The position numbers were made by a program, and so were the translations under genes. Shown in pieces: positions 9,829 through 22,200 of a DNA stretch of 64,000 nucleotides (within the stretch, counting starts at the first letter, position 1; each line of letters opens with the position of its first letter). The stretch covers positions 124,001 to 188,000 of the forward strand of contig CANJKZ010000503.1 of assembly GCA_947471745.1 (NCBI GenBank), given 5' to 3'. This DNA comes from Closterium sp. Naga37s-1. Lineage: Eukaryota > Streptophyta > Zygnematophyceae > Desmidiales > Closteriaceae. The notes beneath the pieces were generated by a model. That model did not search any database, had not been told where the DNA came from, and worked only from the letters and a program-made list of their open reading frames with translations.

Positions 9829-12800
9829 CCGCCAAATGCATAGGAAGCGCGTGAATCCCTATAGACGTATGGAAAAGCGTTCGAGAACCTGAATTTCATT
9901 GCACATTTGAGTGGCCCGTGTTCAAATGCACCTATCAGAGCCTTTCCGGCTTGGTTTTTGCGCGAGGAAAAGTTCCGCGCCTACGATTTCGGCCGTTTTT
10001 GCCGCCAAACGCATAGGAAGCGCGTGAATCCCTATAGGCGTAGGGAAAAGCATTCGACGACCTGAATTTCATTGCACATTCGAGTGGCCCGTGTTCAAAT
10101 GCACCTATGAGAGCCTTTCCGGCCTGGTTCTTGCGCGAGGAAAAGTTCGGCGCCCACGATTTCGGCCGTTTTTGCCGCCAAACGCATAGGAAGCGCGTGA
10201 ATCCCTCTAGGCGTAGGGAAAAGCATTCAACAACCTGATTGCTATTGCACATTCGAGTGGCCCGTGTTCAAACGCACCTATTAGAGCCTTTCCGGCCTGG
10301 TTCTTGCGCGAGGAAAAGTTCGGCGCCCACGATTTCGGCCCTATTTGCCGCCAAACGCATAGGAAGAGCGTGAATCCCTCTAGGCGTAGGGAAAAGCATT
10401 CAACGGCCTGAATGTCATTGCACATTTGAGTGGCCCGTATTCAAACGCACCTATTAGAGCCTTTCCGGCCTGGTTCTTGCGCGAGGAAAAGTTAGGCGCC
10501 CACGATTTCGGCCGTATTTGCCGCCAAACGCATAGGAAGCGAGTGAATAACTATAGGCGTAGGGAAAAGCATTCAACGGCCTGAATGTCATTGCACATTC
10601 GAGTGGCCCGTGTTCAAACGCACCTATTCGAGCCTTTCCGGCCTGGTTCTTGCGCGAAGAAAGGGTGCCCACGATTTCGGCCGTTTTTTGCCGCCAAACG
10701 CAAAGGAAGCGAGTGAATCCCTCTAGGCGTATGGAAAAGCATTCAACAACCTGAATGCCATTGCACATTTGAGTGGCCCGTGTCCAAACGCACCTATTAG
10801 AGCCTTTCCGGCCTGGTTCTTGCGCGAGGAAAAGTTCGGCGCCCACGATTTCGGCCGTTTTTTGCCGCCAAACGCATAGGAAGCGCGTGAATCCCTCTAG
10901 GCGTAGGGAAAAGCATTCAACAACCTGAATGTCATTGCACATTCGAGTGGCCCGTATTCAAACGCACCTATTAGAGCCTTTCTGGCCTGGTTCTTGAGCG
11001 AGGAAAAGTTCGACGCCCACGATTTCGGCCGTTTTTTGCTGCCAAACGCATAGGAAGCGCGTGAATCCCTCTAGGCGTAGGGAAAAGCATTCAACAACCT
11101 GATTGCCATTGCACATTCGAGTGGCTCGTGTTCAAACGCACCTATTAGAGCCTTTCCGGCCTGATTCTTGTGCGAGGAAAAGTTCGGCGCCCATGATTTC
11201 GGCCGTTTTTTGCCGCCAAACGCATAGGAAGCGCGTGAATCCCTCTAGGCGTAGGGAAAAGCATTCAACGGCCTGAATGTCATTGCACATTCGAGTGGCC
11301 CGTGTTCAAATGCACCTATTAGAGCCTTTCCGGCCTGGTTCAGTTCGGCGCCCACGATTTCGGCCGTTTTTGCCGCCAAACGCATAGGAAGCGCGTGAAT
11401 CTCTAAAGGCGTAGGGAAAACCATTCAACGGCCTGAATGTCATTGCAGATTCGAGTGGCCCGTGTTCAAACGCACCTATTAGAGCCTTTCCGGCCTGGTT
11501 CTTGCACGAGGAAAAGTTCGGCGCCCACGATTTCGGCCGTTTTTTGCCGCCAAACGCATAGGAAGCGCGTGAATCCCTCTAGGCGTAGGCAAAAGCATTC
11601 AACAACCTGAATGTCATTGCACATTCGAGTGGCCCGTGTTCAAACGCACCTATTAGAGCCTTTCCGGCCTAGTTCTTGCGCGAGGAAAAGTTCGACGCCC
11701 ACGATTTCGGCCGTTTTTGCCGCCAAACGCATAGGAAGCGTGTGAATCTCTATAGGCGTAGGGAAAAGCATTCAACGGCCTGAATGTCATTGCACATTCG
11801 AGTGGCTCGTGTTCAAACGCACCTATTAGAGCCTTTCCGGCCTGATTCTTGTGCGAGGAAAAGTTCGGCGCCCATGATTTCGGCTTTTTTTTGCCGCCAA
11901 ACGCATAGGAAGCGCGTGAATCCCTCTAGGCGTAGGGAAAAGCATTCAACGGCCTGAATGTCATTGCACATTCGAGTGGCCCGTGTTCAAATGCACCTAT
12001 TAGAGCCTTTCCGGCCTGGTTCAGTTCGGCGCCCACGATTTCGGCCGTTTTTGCCGCCAAACGCATAGGAAGCGCGTGAATCTCTATAGGCGTAGGGAAA
12101 ACCATTCAACGGCCTGAATGTCATTGCAGATTCGAGTGGCCCGTGTTCAAACGTACCTATTAGAGCCTTTCCGGCCTGGTTCTTGCACGAGGAAAAGTTC
12201 GGCGCCCATGATTTCGGCCGTTTTTTGCCGCCAAACGCTTAGGAAGCGCGTGAATCCCTCTAGGCGTAAAGAAAAGCATTCAACAACCTGAATGTCATTG
12301 CACATTCAAGTGGCCCGTCTTCAAACGCACCTATTAGAGCCTTTCCGGCCTGGTTCTTGCGCGAGGAAATGTTTGGCGCCCACGATTTCGGCCGTTTTGC
12401 CGCCAAACGCATAGGAAGCGCGTGAATCTCTATAGGCGTAGGGAAAACCATTCAACGGCCTGAATGTCATTGCAGATTCGAGTGGCCCGTGTTCAAACGC
12501 ACCTATTAGAGCCTTTCCGGCCTGGTTCTTGCACGAGGAAAAGTTCGGCGCCCACGATTTCGGCCGTTTTTTGCCGCCAAACGCATAGGAAGCGCGTGAA
12601 TCCCTCTAGGCGTAGGGAAAAGCATTCAACAACCTGAATTTCATTGCACATTCGAGTGGCCCGTGTTCAAACGCACCTATTAGAGCCTTTCCGGCCTGGT
12701 TCTTGAGCGAGGAAAAGTTCGACGCCCACGATTTCGGCCGTTTTTGCCGCCAAACGTATAGGAAGCGCGTGAATCTCTATAGGCGTAGGGAAAAGCATTC

Positions 12801-13252
12801 AACGGCCTGAATGTCATTGCACATTCGAGTGGCCCGTGTTCAAATGCACCTATTAGAGCCTTTCCGGCCTGGTTCAGTTCGGCGCCCACGATTTCAGCCG
12901 TTATTGCCGCCAAGCGCATAGGAAGCGCGTGAATCTCTATAGGCGTAGGGAAAACCATTCAACGGCCTGAATGTCATTGCAGATTCGAGTGGCCCGTGTT
13001 CAAACGCACCTATTAGAGATTTTCCGGCCTGGTTCTTGCACGACGAAAAGTTCGGCGCCCACGATTTCGGCCGTTTTTTGCCGCCAAACGCATAGGAATC
13101 ACGTGAATCCCTCTAGGCGTAGGGAAAAGCATTCAACAACCTGAATGTCATTGCACATTCGAGTGGCCCGTGTTCAAACGCACCTATTAGAGCCTTTCCG
13201 GCCTGGTTCTTGCGCGAGGAAAAGTTCGGCGTCCACGATTTCGGCCGTTTTT

Positions 13253-13352
13253 GCCGCCAAACGTATAGGAAGCACGTGAATCCCTTTAGGCGTAGGGAAA
13301 AGCATTCAACAGCCTGAATGTCATTGTACATTCGAGTGGCCCGTGTGTTTTT
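13253..13352. repeat. truncated 173-bp satellite monomer (100 bp)
   Basis: Here consecutive GCCGCC starts are only 100 bp apart. GGCCCGTGT is joined directly to GTTTTTGCCGCC, which removes about 73 bp of the unit (the CAAACGCACC to TTTCGGCC part). It is an internal deletion in one monomer. Confidence 0.85.
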
Positions 13353-14929
13353 GCCGCCAAACGCATAGCAAGCGCGTGAATCCCTCTAGGCATAGGGAAA
13401 AGCATTCAACGGCCTGAATGCCATTGCACATTCGAGTGGCCCGTGTTCAAACGCACCTATTAGAGCCTTTCCGGCCAGGTTCTTGCGCGAGGAAAAGTTC
13501 GGCGCCCACGATATCGGCCGTTTTTGCTGCCGAACGAATAGGAAGCGCGTGAATCCATGTAGGGGTAGGGAAAAGTATTCAACGGCCTGAATGCCATTGC
13601 ACATTCGAGTGGCCCGTGTTCAAACTCACCTATTATAGCCTTTCCGGCCTGGTTCTTGCGCGAGGAAAAGTTCGGCACCCACGATTTCGGCCGTTTTTTG
13701 CCGCCAAACGCATAGGAAGCGCGTGAATCCCTCTAGGCATAGGGAAAAGCATTCACCAACCTGAGTGCCATTGCACATTCGAGTGGCCCGTGTTCAAACT
13801 CACCAATTAGAGCCTTTCCGGCCTGGTTCTTGCGCGAGGAAAAGTTCGGCGCCCACGATTTCGGCCGTTTTTGCCGCCAAACGCATAGGAAGCGCGTGAA
13901 TCTCTATAGGCGTAGGGAAAAGCATTCAACGGTCTGAATGTCATTGCACATTCGAGTGGCCCGTGTTCAAACGCACCTATTATAGCCTTTCCGGCCTGGT
14001 TCTTGCGCGAAGAAAAGTTCGGCGCCCACGATTTCGGCCGTTTTTTGCCGCCAAAGGCATAGGAAGCGCGTGAATCCCTCTAGGCGTAGGGAAAAGCATT
14101 CAACAATCTGAATGTCATTGCATATTCGAGTGGCCCGTGTTCAAACGCACCTATTAGAGCCTTTCCGACCTGGTTCTTGCGCGAGGAAAAGTTCGGCGCC
14201 CACGATTTCGGCCGTTTTTTGCCGCCAAACGCATAGGAAGCGCGTGAATCCCTCTAGGCGTAGGGAAAAGCATTCAACAACCTGAATGTCATTGCACATT
14301 CGAGTGGCCCGTGTTCAAACACACCTATTAGAGCCTTTCCGGCCTGGTTCTTGGACGAGGAAAAGTTCGGCGCCCACGATTTCGGCCGTTTTTTGCCGCC
14401 AAACGCATAGGAAGCGCGTGAATCCCTCTAGGCGTAGGGAAAAGCATTCAACAACCTGAATGCCATTGCACATTCGAGTGGCCCGTGCTCAAACGCACCT
14501 ATTAGAGCCTTTCCGGCCTGGTTCTTGCGCGAGGAAAAGTTCGGCGCCCACGATTTCGGCCGTTTTTTGCCGCCAAACGCATAGGAAGCGCGTGAATCCC
14601 TCTAGGCGTAGGGAAAAGCATTCAACAACCTGAATGTCATTGCACATTCGAGTGGCCCGTGTTCAAACACACCTATTAGAGCCTTTCCAGCCTGGTTCTT
14701 GGACGAGGAAAAGTTCGGTGCCCAAGATTTCGGCCGTTTTTTGCCGCCAAACGCATAGGAAGCGCGTGAATCCCTCTAGGCGTAGGGAAAAGCATTCAAC
14801 AACCTGAATGCCATTGCACATTCGAGTGGCCCGTGTTCAAACGCACCTATTAGAGCCTTTCCGGCCTGGTTCTTGCGCGAGGAAAAGTTCGGCGCCCACG
14901 ATTTCGGCCCTATTTGCCGCCAAACGCAT

Positions 14930-16225
14930 AGGAAGCACGTGAATCCCTCTAGGCGTAGGGAAAAGCATTCAACGGCCTGAATGTCATTGCATATTCGAGT
15001 GGCCCGTGTTCAAATGCACCTATTAGAGCCTTTCCGGCCTGGTTCAGTTCGGCGCACACGATTTTGGCCTTTTTTGCAGCCAAACGCATAGGAAGCGCGT
15101 GAATCTCTATAGGCGTAGGGAAAACCATTCAACGGCCTGAATGTCATTGCAGATTCGAGTGGCCCGTGTTCAAACGCACCTATTAGAGCCTTTCCGGCCT
15201 GGTTCTTGCACGAGGAAAAGTTCGGCGCCCACGATTTCGGCCGTTTTTGCCGCCAAACGAATAGGAAGCGCGTGAATCCATGTAGGGGTAGGGAAAAGCA
15301 TTCAACGGCCTGAATGCCATTGCACATTCGAGTGGCCCGTGTTCAAACTCACCTATTATGGCCTTTCCGGCCTGGTTCTTGCGCGAGGAAAAGTTCGGCG
15401 CCCACGATTTCGGCCGTTTTTTGCCGCCAAATGCATAGGAAGCGCGTGAATCCCTCTAGGCGTAGGGAAAAGCATTCAACAACCTGAATGTCATTGCATA
15501 TTCGAGTGGCCCGTGTTCAAACGCACCTATTAGAGCCTTTCCGACCTGGTTCTTGCGCGAGGAAAAGTTCGGCGCCCACGATTTCGGCCGTTTTTTGCCG
15601 CCAAACGCATAGGAAGCGCGTGAATCCCTCTAGGCGTAGGGAAAAGCATTTAACAACCTGAATGTCATTGCACATTCGAGTGGCCCATGTTCAAACACAC
15701 CTATTAGAGCCTTTCCGGCCTGGTTCTTGGACGAGGAAAAGTTCGGTGCCCAAGATTTCGGCCGTTTTTTGCCGCCAAACGCATAGGAAGCGGGTGAATC
15801 CCTCTAGGCGTAGGGAAAAGCATTCAACAACCTGAATGCCATTGCACATTCGAGTGGCCCGTGCTCAAACGCACCTATTAGAGCCTTTCCGGCCTGGTTC
15901 TTGCGCGAGGAAAAGTTCGGCGCCCACGATTTCGGCCCTATTTGCCGCCAAACGCATAGGAAGCACGTGAATCCCTCTAGGCGTAGGGAAAAGCATTCAA
16001 CGGCCTGAATGTCATTGCACATTCGAGTGGCCCGTGTTCAAATGCACCTATTAGAGCCTTTCCGGCCTGGTTCAGTTCGGCGCACACGATTTTGGCCTTT
16101 TTTGCAGCCAAACGCATAGGAAGCGCGTGAATCTCTATAGGCGTAGGGAAAACCATTCAACGGCCTGAATGTCATTGCAGATTCGAGTGGCCCGTGTTCA
16201 AACGCACCTATTAGACCTTTCCGGC
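14930..16225. repeat. ~1028-bp higher-order repeat within the 173-bp satellite
   Basis: The distinctive variant GCACACGATTTTGGCC followed by TTTTTTGCAGCC occurs at about 15051 and again about 1028 bp downstream, within nearly identical surroundings (about 14930-15200 and 15960-16220). This is a six-monomer unit duplicated as a block. Confidence 0.75.
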
Positions 16226-19200
16226 CTGGTTCTTGCACGAGGAAAAGTTCGGCGCCCACGATTTCGGCCGTTTTTGCCGCCAAACGCATAGGAAGCGCGT
16301 TAATCCCTCTAGGCGTAGGGAAAAGCATTCAACAACCTGAATGTCATTGCAGATTCGAGTGTCCCGTGTTCAAACGCACCTATTAGAGCCTTTCCGGCCT
16401 GGTTCTTGCGCGAGGAAAAGTTCGGCGCCCACGATTTCGGCCGTTTTTGCCGCCAAACGCATAGGAAGCGCGTGAATCTCTATAGGCGTGGGGAAAAGCA
16501 TTCAACAACCTGATTCCTATTGCACATTCGAGTGGCCTGTGTTCAAACGCACCTATTAGAGCCTTTCTGGCCTGGTTCTTGCGCGAGGAAAAGTTCGGCG
16601 CCCACGATTTCGGCCGTTTTTTGCCGCCAAACGCATAGGAAGTGAGTGAATCCCTCTAGGCGTAGGGAAAAGCATTCAACAACCTGATTCCTATTGCACA
16701 TTCGAGGTGCCCGTGTTCAAACGCACCTATTAGAGCCTTTCCGGCCTGGTTCTTGCGCGAGGAAAAGTTCGGCGCCCACGATTTCGGCTGTTTTTTGCCG
16801 CCAAACGCGTAGGAAGTGAGTGAATCCCTCTAGGCGTAGGGAAAAGCATTCAACAACCTGATTGCTATTGCACATTCGAGGTGCCCGTGTTCAAACGCAC
16901 CTATTAGAGCCTTTCCGGCCTGGTTCTTGCGCGAGGAAAAGTTTGGCGCCCACGATTTCGGCCGTTTTTTGTCGCCAAACGCGTAGGAAGCGCGTGAATC
17001 CCTCTAGGCGTAGGGAAAAGCATTCAACAACCTGAATGCCATTGCACACTCGAGTGGCCCGTGTTCAAACGCACCTATTAGAGCCTTTCCGGCCTGGTTC
17101 TTGCGCGAGGAAAAGTTCGACGCCCACGATTTTGGCCGTTTTTGCCGCCAAACGCATAGGAAGCGCGTGAATCTCTAAAGGCGTAGGGAAAAGCATTCAA
17201 CGGCCTGAATGTCATTGCACATTCGAGTGGCTCGCTTGGCCCTTGTTCTTGCAACTTTGCAATCGCTAGGCCCTTGTTCTTGCAATTTTGCACACGCTAG
17301 GCCCTTGTTCTTGCAGTTTGGCACACGCTAGGCCCTTGTTCTTGCAATTTTGCACTCGCTAGGCCCTTGTTCTTGCTATTTTGCATACGCTAGGCCCTTG
17401 TTCTTGCTATTTTGCACACGCTAGGCCCTTGTTCTTGCAATTTTGCACTCTCTAGGCCCTTGTTCTTGAAATTTCGCACATGCTAGGCCCTTGTTCTTGC
17501 AATTTTGCACACGCTAGGCCCTTGTTCTTGCAATTTTGCACACGCTAGGCCCTTGTTCTTGAAATTTTGCACTCGCTAGGCCCTTGTTCTTGCTATTTTG
17601 CACACGCTAGGCCCTTGTTCTTGCAATTTTGCACTCGCTAGGCCCTTGTTCTTGCAATTTTGCACTCTCTAGGCCCTTGTTCTTGCTATTTTGCACACGC
17701 TAGGCCCTTGTTCTTGCATTTTTTCACACGCTAGGCCCTTGTTCATGCAATTTTGCACACGCTAGGCCCTTGTTCTTGAATTTTTGCACACGCTAGGCCC
17801 TTGTTCTTGCAATTTTGCACACGCTAGGCCCTTGTTCTTGCAATTTTGAACACACTTGGCCCTTGTTCTTGCTATTTTGCACACGCTAGGCCCTTGTTCT
17901 TGCAATTTTTCACTCGCTAGGCCCTTGTTCTTGCAATTTTGCACTCTCTAGGCCCTTGTTCTTGCAATTTTGCACTCGCTAGGCCCTTGTTCTTGCTATT
18001 TTTCACACTCTAGGCCCTTGTTCATGCAATTTTGAACACGCTAGGCCCTTGTTCTTGAAATTTTGCACACACTAAGCCCTTGTTCTTCCAATTTTGCACA
18101 CGCTAGGCCCTTGTTCTTGAAATTTTGCACACGCTAGGCCCTTGTTCTTGAAATTTTGCACACGCTAGGCCCTTGTTCTTGCAATTTTGCACACGCTAGG
18201 CCATTGTTCTTGCAATTTTGCACTCGCTAGGCCCTTGTTCTTGCTATTTTGCACACGCTAGGCCCTTGTTCTTGCAATTTTTCACTCGCTAGGCCTTTGT
18301 TCTTGCAATTTTGCACACGCTAGGCCCTTGAACTTGCAATTTTGCACTCGCTAGGCCCTTTTTCTTGCTATTTTGCACACGCTAGGCCCTTGTTGTTGCT
18401 ATTTTGCACACGCTAGGCCCTTGTTCTTGAAATTTTGCACACGCTAGGCCCTTGTTCTTGCAATTTTGCAATCGCTAGGCCCTTGTTCTTGCAATTTTGC
18501 ACACGCTAGGCCCTTCTTGCAATTTGGCACACGCTAGGCCCTTGTTCTTGCAATTTTGCACTCGCTAGGATCTTGTTCTTGCTATTTTGCACACGCTAGG
18601 CCTTTGTTCTTGCAATTTTGCACACGCTAGGCCCTTGTTCTTGAAATTTTGCACACGCTAGGCCCTTGTTCTTGAAATTTTGCACACGCTAGGCCCTTGT
18701 TCTTGCAATTTTGCACACGCTAGGCCCTTGTTCTTGCAATTTTGCACTCGCTAGGCCCTTGTTCTTGCTATTTTGCACACGCTAGGCCCTTGTTCTTGCA
18801 ATTATTCACTCGCTAGGCCCTTGTTCTTGCAATTTTGCACTCTCTAGGCCCTTGTTCTTGAAATTTTGCACACGCTAGGCCCTTGTTCTTGCAATTTTGC
18901 ACACGCTAGGCCCTTAATCTTGCAATTTTGCACTCGCTAGGCCCTTGTTCTTGCTATTTTGCACACGCTAGGCCCTTGTTCTTGCAATTTTTCACTCGCT
19001 AGGCCCTTGTTCTTGCAATTTTGCACTCTCTAGGCCCTTGTTCTTGCAATTTTGTACTCGCTAGGCCCTTGTTCTTGCTATTTTTCACACGCTAGGCCCT
19101 TGTTCATGCAATTTTGCACACGCTAGGCCCTTGTTCTTGAATTTTTGCACACGCTAGGCCCTTGTTCTTGCAATTTTGCACACGCTAGGCCCTTGTTCTT

Positions 19201-22200
19201 GCAATTTTGAACACACTTGGCCCTTGTTCTTGCTATTTTGCACACGCTAGGCCCTTGTTCTTGCAATTTTTCGCTAGGCCCTTGTTCTTGTAATTTTGCA
19301 CTCTCTAGGCTCTTGTTCTTGCAATTTTGCACTCGCTAGGCCCTTGTTCTTGCTATTTTTCACACGCTAGGCCCTTGTTCTTGCAATTTTGAACACGCTA
19401 GGCCCTTGTTCTTGAAATTTTGCACACACTAAGCCCTTGTTCTTCCAATTTTGCACACGCTAGGCCCTTCTTCTTGAAATTTTGCACACGCTAGGCCCTT
19501 GTTCTTGAAATTTTGCACACGCTAGGCCCTTGTTCTTGCAATTTTGCACATGCTAGGCCATTGTTCTTGCAATTTTGCACTCGCTAGGCCCTTGTTCTTG
19601 CTATTTTGCACACGCTAAGCCCTTGTTCATGCAATTTTGAACACGCTAGGCCCTTGTTCTTGAAATTTTGCACACACTAAGCCCTTGTTCTTCCAATTTT
19701 GCACACGCTAGGCCCTTGTTCTTGAAATTTTGCACTCGCTTGGCCCTTGTTCTTGTAATTTTGCAATCGCTAGGCCCTTGTTCTTGCAATTTTGCACACG
19801 CTAGGCCCTTCTTGCAATTTGGCACACGCTAGGCCCTTGTTCTTGCAATTTTGCACTCGCTAGGATCTTGTTCTTGCTATTTTGCACACGCTAGGCCTTT
19901 GTTCTTGCAATTTTGCACACGCTAGGCCCTTGTTCTTGAAATTTTGCACACGCTAGGCCCTTGTTCTTGAAATTTTGCACACGCTAGGCCGTTGTTCTTG
20001 CAATTTTGCACACGCTAGGCCCTTGTTCTTGCAATTTTGCACTCGCTAGGCCCTTGTTCTTGCTATTTTGCACACGCTAGGCCCTTGTTCTTGCAATTAT
20101 TCACTCGCTAGGCCCTTGTTCTTGCAATTTTGCACTCTCTAGGCCCTTGTTCTTGAAATTTTGCACACGCTAGGCCCTTGTTCTTGCAATTTTGCACACG
20201 CTAGGCCCTTAATCTTGCAATTTTGCACTCGCTAGGCCCTTGTTCTTGCTATTTTGCACACGCTAGGCCCTTGTTCTTGCAATTTTTCACTCGCTAGGCC
20301 CTTGTTCTTGCAATTTTGCACTCTCTAGGCCCTTGTTCTTGCAATTTTGTACTCGCTAGGCCCTTGTTCTTGCTATTTTTCACACGCTAGGCCCTTGTTC
20401 ATGCAATTTTGCACACGCTAGGCCCTTGTTCTTGAATTTTTGCACACGCTAGGCCCTTGTTCTTGCAATTTTGCACACGCTAGGCCCTTGTTCTTGCAAT
20501 TTTGAACACACTTGGCCCTTGTTCTTGCTATTTTGCACACGCTAGGCCCTTGTTCTTGCAATTTTTCACTCGCTAGGCCCTTGTTCTTGTAAATTTGCAC
20601 TCTCTAGGCCCTTGTTCTTGCAATTTTGCACTCGCTAGGCCCTTGTTCTTGCTATTTTTCACACGCTAGGCCCTTGTTCATGCAATTTTGAACATGCTAG
20701 GCCCTTGTTCTTGAAATTTTGCACACACTAAGCCCTTGTTCTTCCAATTTTGCACACGCTAGGCCCTTCTTCTTGAAATTTTGCACACGCTAGGCCCTTG
20801 TTCTTGAAATTTTGCACACGCTAGGCCCTTGTTCTTGCAATTTTGCACACGCTAGGCCATTGTTCTTGCAATTTTGCACTCGCTAGGCCCTTGTTCTTGC
20901 TATTTTGCACACGCTAAGCCCTTGTTCTTGCAATTTTTCACTCGCTAGGCCTTTGTTCTTGCAATTTTGCACACGCTAGGCCCTTGAACTTGCAATTTTG
21001 CACTCGCTAGGCCCTTTTTCTTACTATTTTGCACACGCTAGGCCCTTGTTGTTGCTATTTTGCACACGCTAGGCCCTTGTTCTTGAAATTTTGCACTCGC
21101 TTGGCCCTTGTTCTTGCAATTTTGCAATCGCTAGGCCCTTGTTCTTGCAATTTTGCACACGCTAGGCCCTTCTTGCAATTTGGCACACGCTAGGCCCTTG
21201 TTCTTGCAATTTTGCACTCGCTAGGATCTTGTTCTTGCTATTTTGCACACGCTAGGCCTTTGTTCTTGCAATTTTGCACACGCTAGGCCCTTGTTCTTGA
21301 AATTTTGCACATGTAGGCCCTTGTTCTTGAAATTTTGCACACGCTAGGCCCTTGTTCTTGCAATTTTGCACATGCTAGGCCCTTGTTCTTGCAATTTTGC
21401 ACTCGCTAGGCCCTTGTTCTTGCTATTTTGCACACGCTAGGCCCTTGTTCTTGCAATTATTCACTCGCTAGGCCCTTGTTCTTGCAATTTTGCACTCTCT
21501 AGGCCCTTGTTCTTGAAATTTTGCACACGCTAGGCCCTTGTTCTTGCAATTTTGCACACGCTAGGCCCTTAATCTTGCAATTTCGCACTCGCTAGGCCCT
21601 TGTTCTTGCAGTTTGGCACACGCTAGGCCCTTGTTCTTGCAATTTTTCACTCGCTAGGCCCTTGTTCTTGCAATTTTTCACTCGCTAGGCCCTTGTTCTT
21701 GCAATTTTTCACTCGCTAGGCCCTTGTTCTTGCAATTTTGCACTCTCTAGGCCCTTGTTCTTGCAATTTTGCACTCGCTAGGCCCTTGTTCTTGCTATTT
21801 TTCACACGCTAGGCCCTTGTTCATGCAATTTTGAACACGCTAGGCCCTTGTTCTTGAAATTTTGCACACACTAAGCCCTTGTTCTTCCAATTTTGCACAC
21901 GCTAGGCCCTTGTTCTTGCAATTTTGCACACACTTGGCCCTTGTTCTTGCTATTTTGCACACGCTAGGCCCTTGTTCTTGCTATTTTGCACACGCTAGGC
22001 CCTTGTTCTTGCAATTTTGCACTCGCTAGGCCCTTGTTCTTGCAATTTTGCACTCGCTAGGCCCTTGTTCTTGAAATTTTGCAATCGCTAGGCCCTTGTT
22101 CTTGCAATTTTGCACTCGCTAGGCCCTTGTTCTTGCAATTTTGCACACGCTAGGCCCTTGTTCTTGCAATTTTGCACACGCTAGGCCCTTGTTCTTGCAA

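Larger units (their letters stand above)
9829..17230. repeat. ~173-bp tandem satellite, about 43 copies, with local higher-order repeats
   Basis: The monomer landmarks, in order, are GCCGCCAAACGCATAGG, GGGAAAAGCATTCAAC, CATTCGAGTGGCCCG, GCCTTTCCGGCCTGG and CGCCCACGATTTCGGCC. Successive GCCGCC starts at 10174, 10347, 10520, 10690 and 10864 give periods of 170-174 bp. A subtype with a 13-bp internal deletion (GGTTCAGTTCGGCG) linked to CAAATGCACC occurs at about 11338, 12018, 12871, 15041 and 16069. The spacings of 680, 853 and 1028 bp correspond to 4, 5 and 6 monomers. The first monomer, at the array edge, is more diverged. Minus-strand open frames of up to about 160 codons reflect the repeat and are not genes. 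Whether this is a centromeric satellite is not shown. Confidence 0.95.

Noticed and set aside
9935..17293. Minus-strand open frames of 60-160 codons (CNDIQAVECFSLRLEGFTRF-like repeats)
   Set aside because: They are the translated 173-bp satellite; they break at random monomer mutations, and no domain or start context is recognisable.
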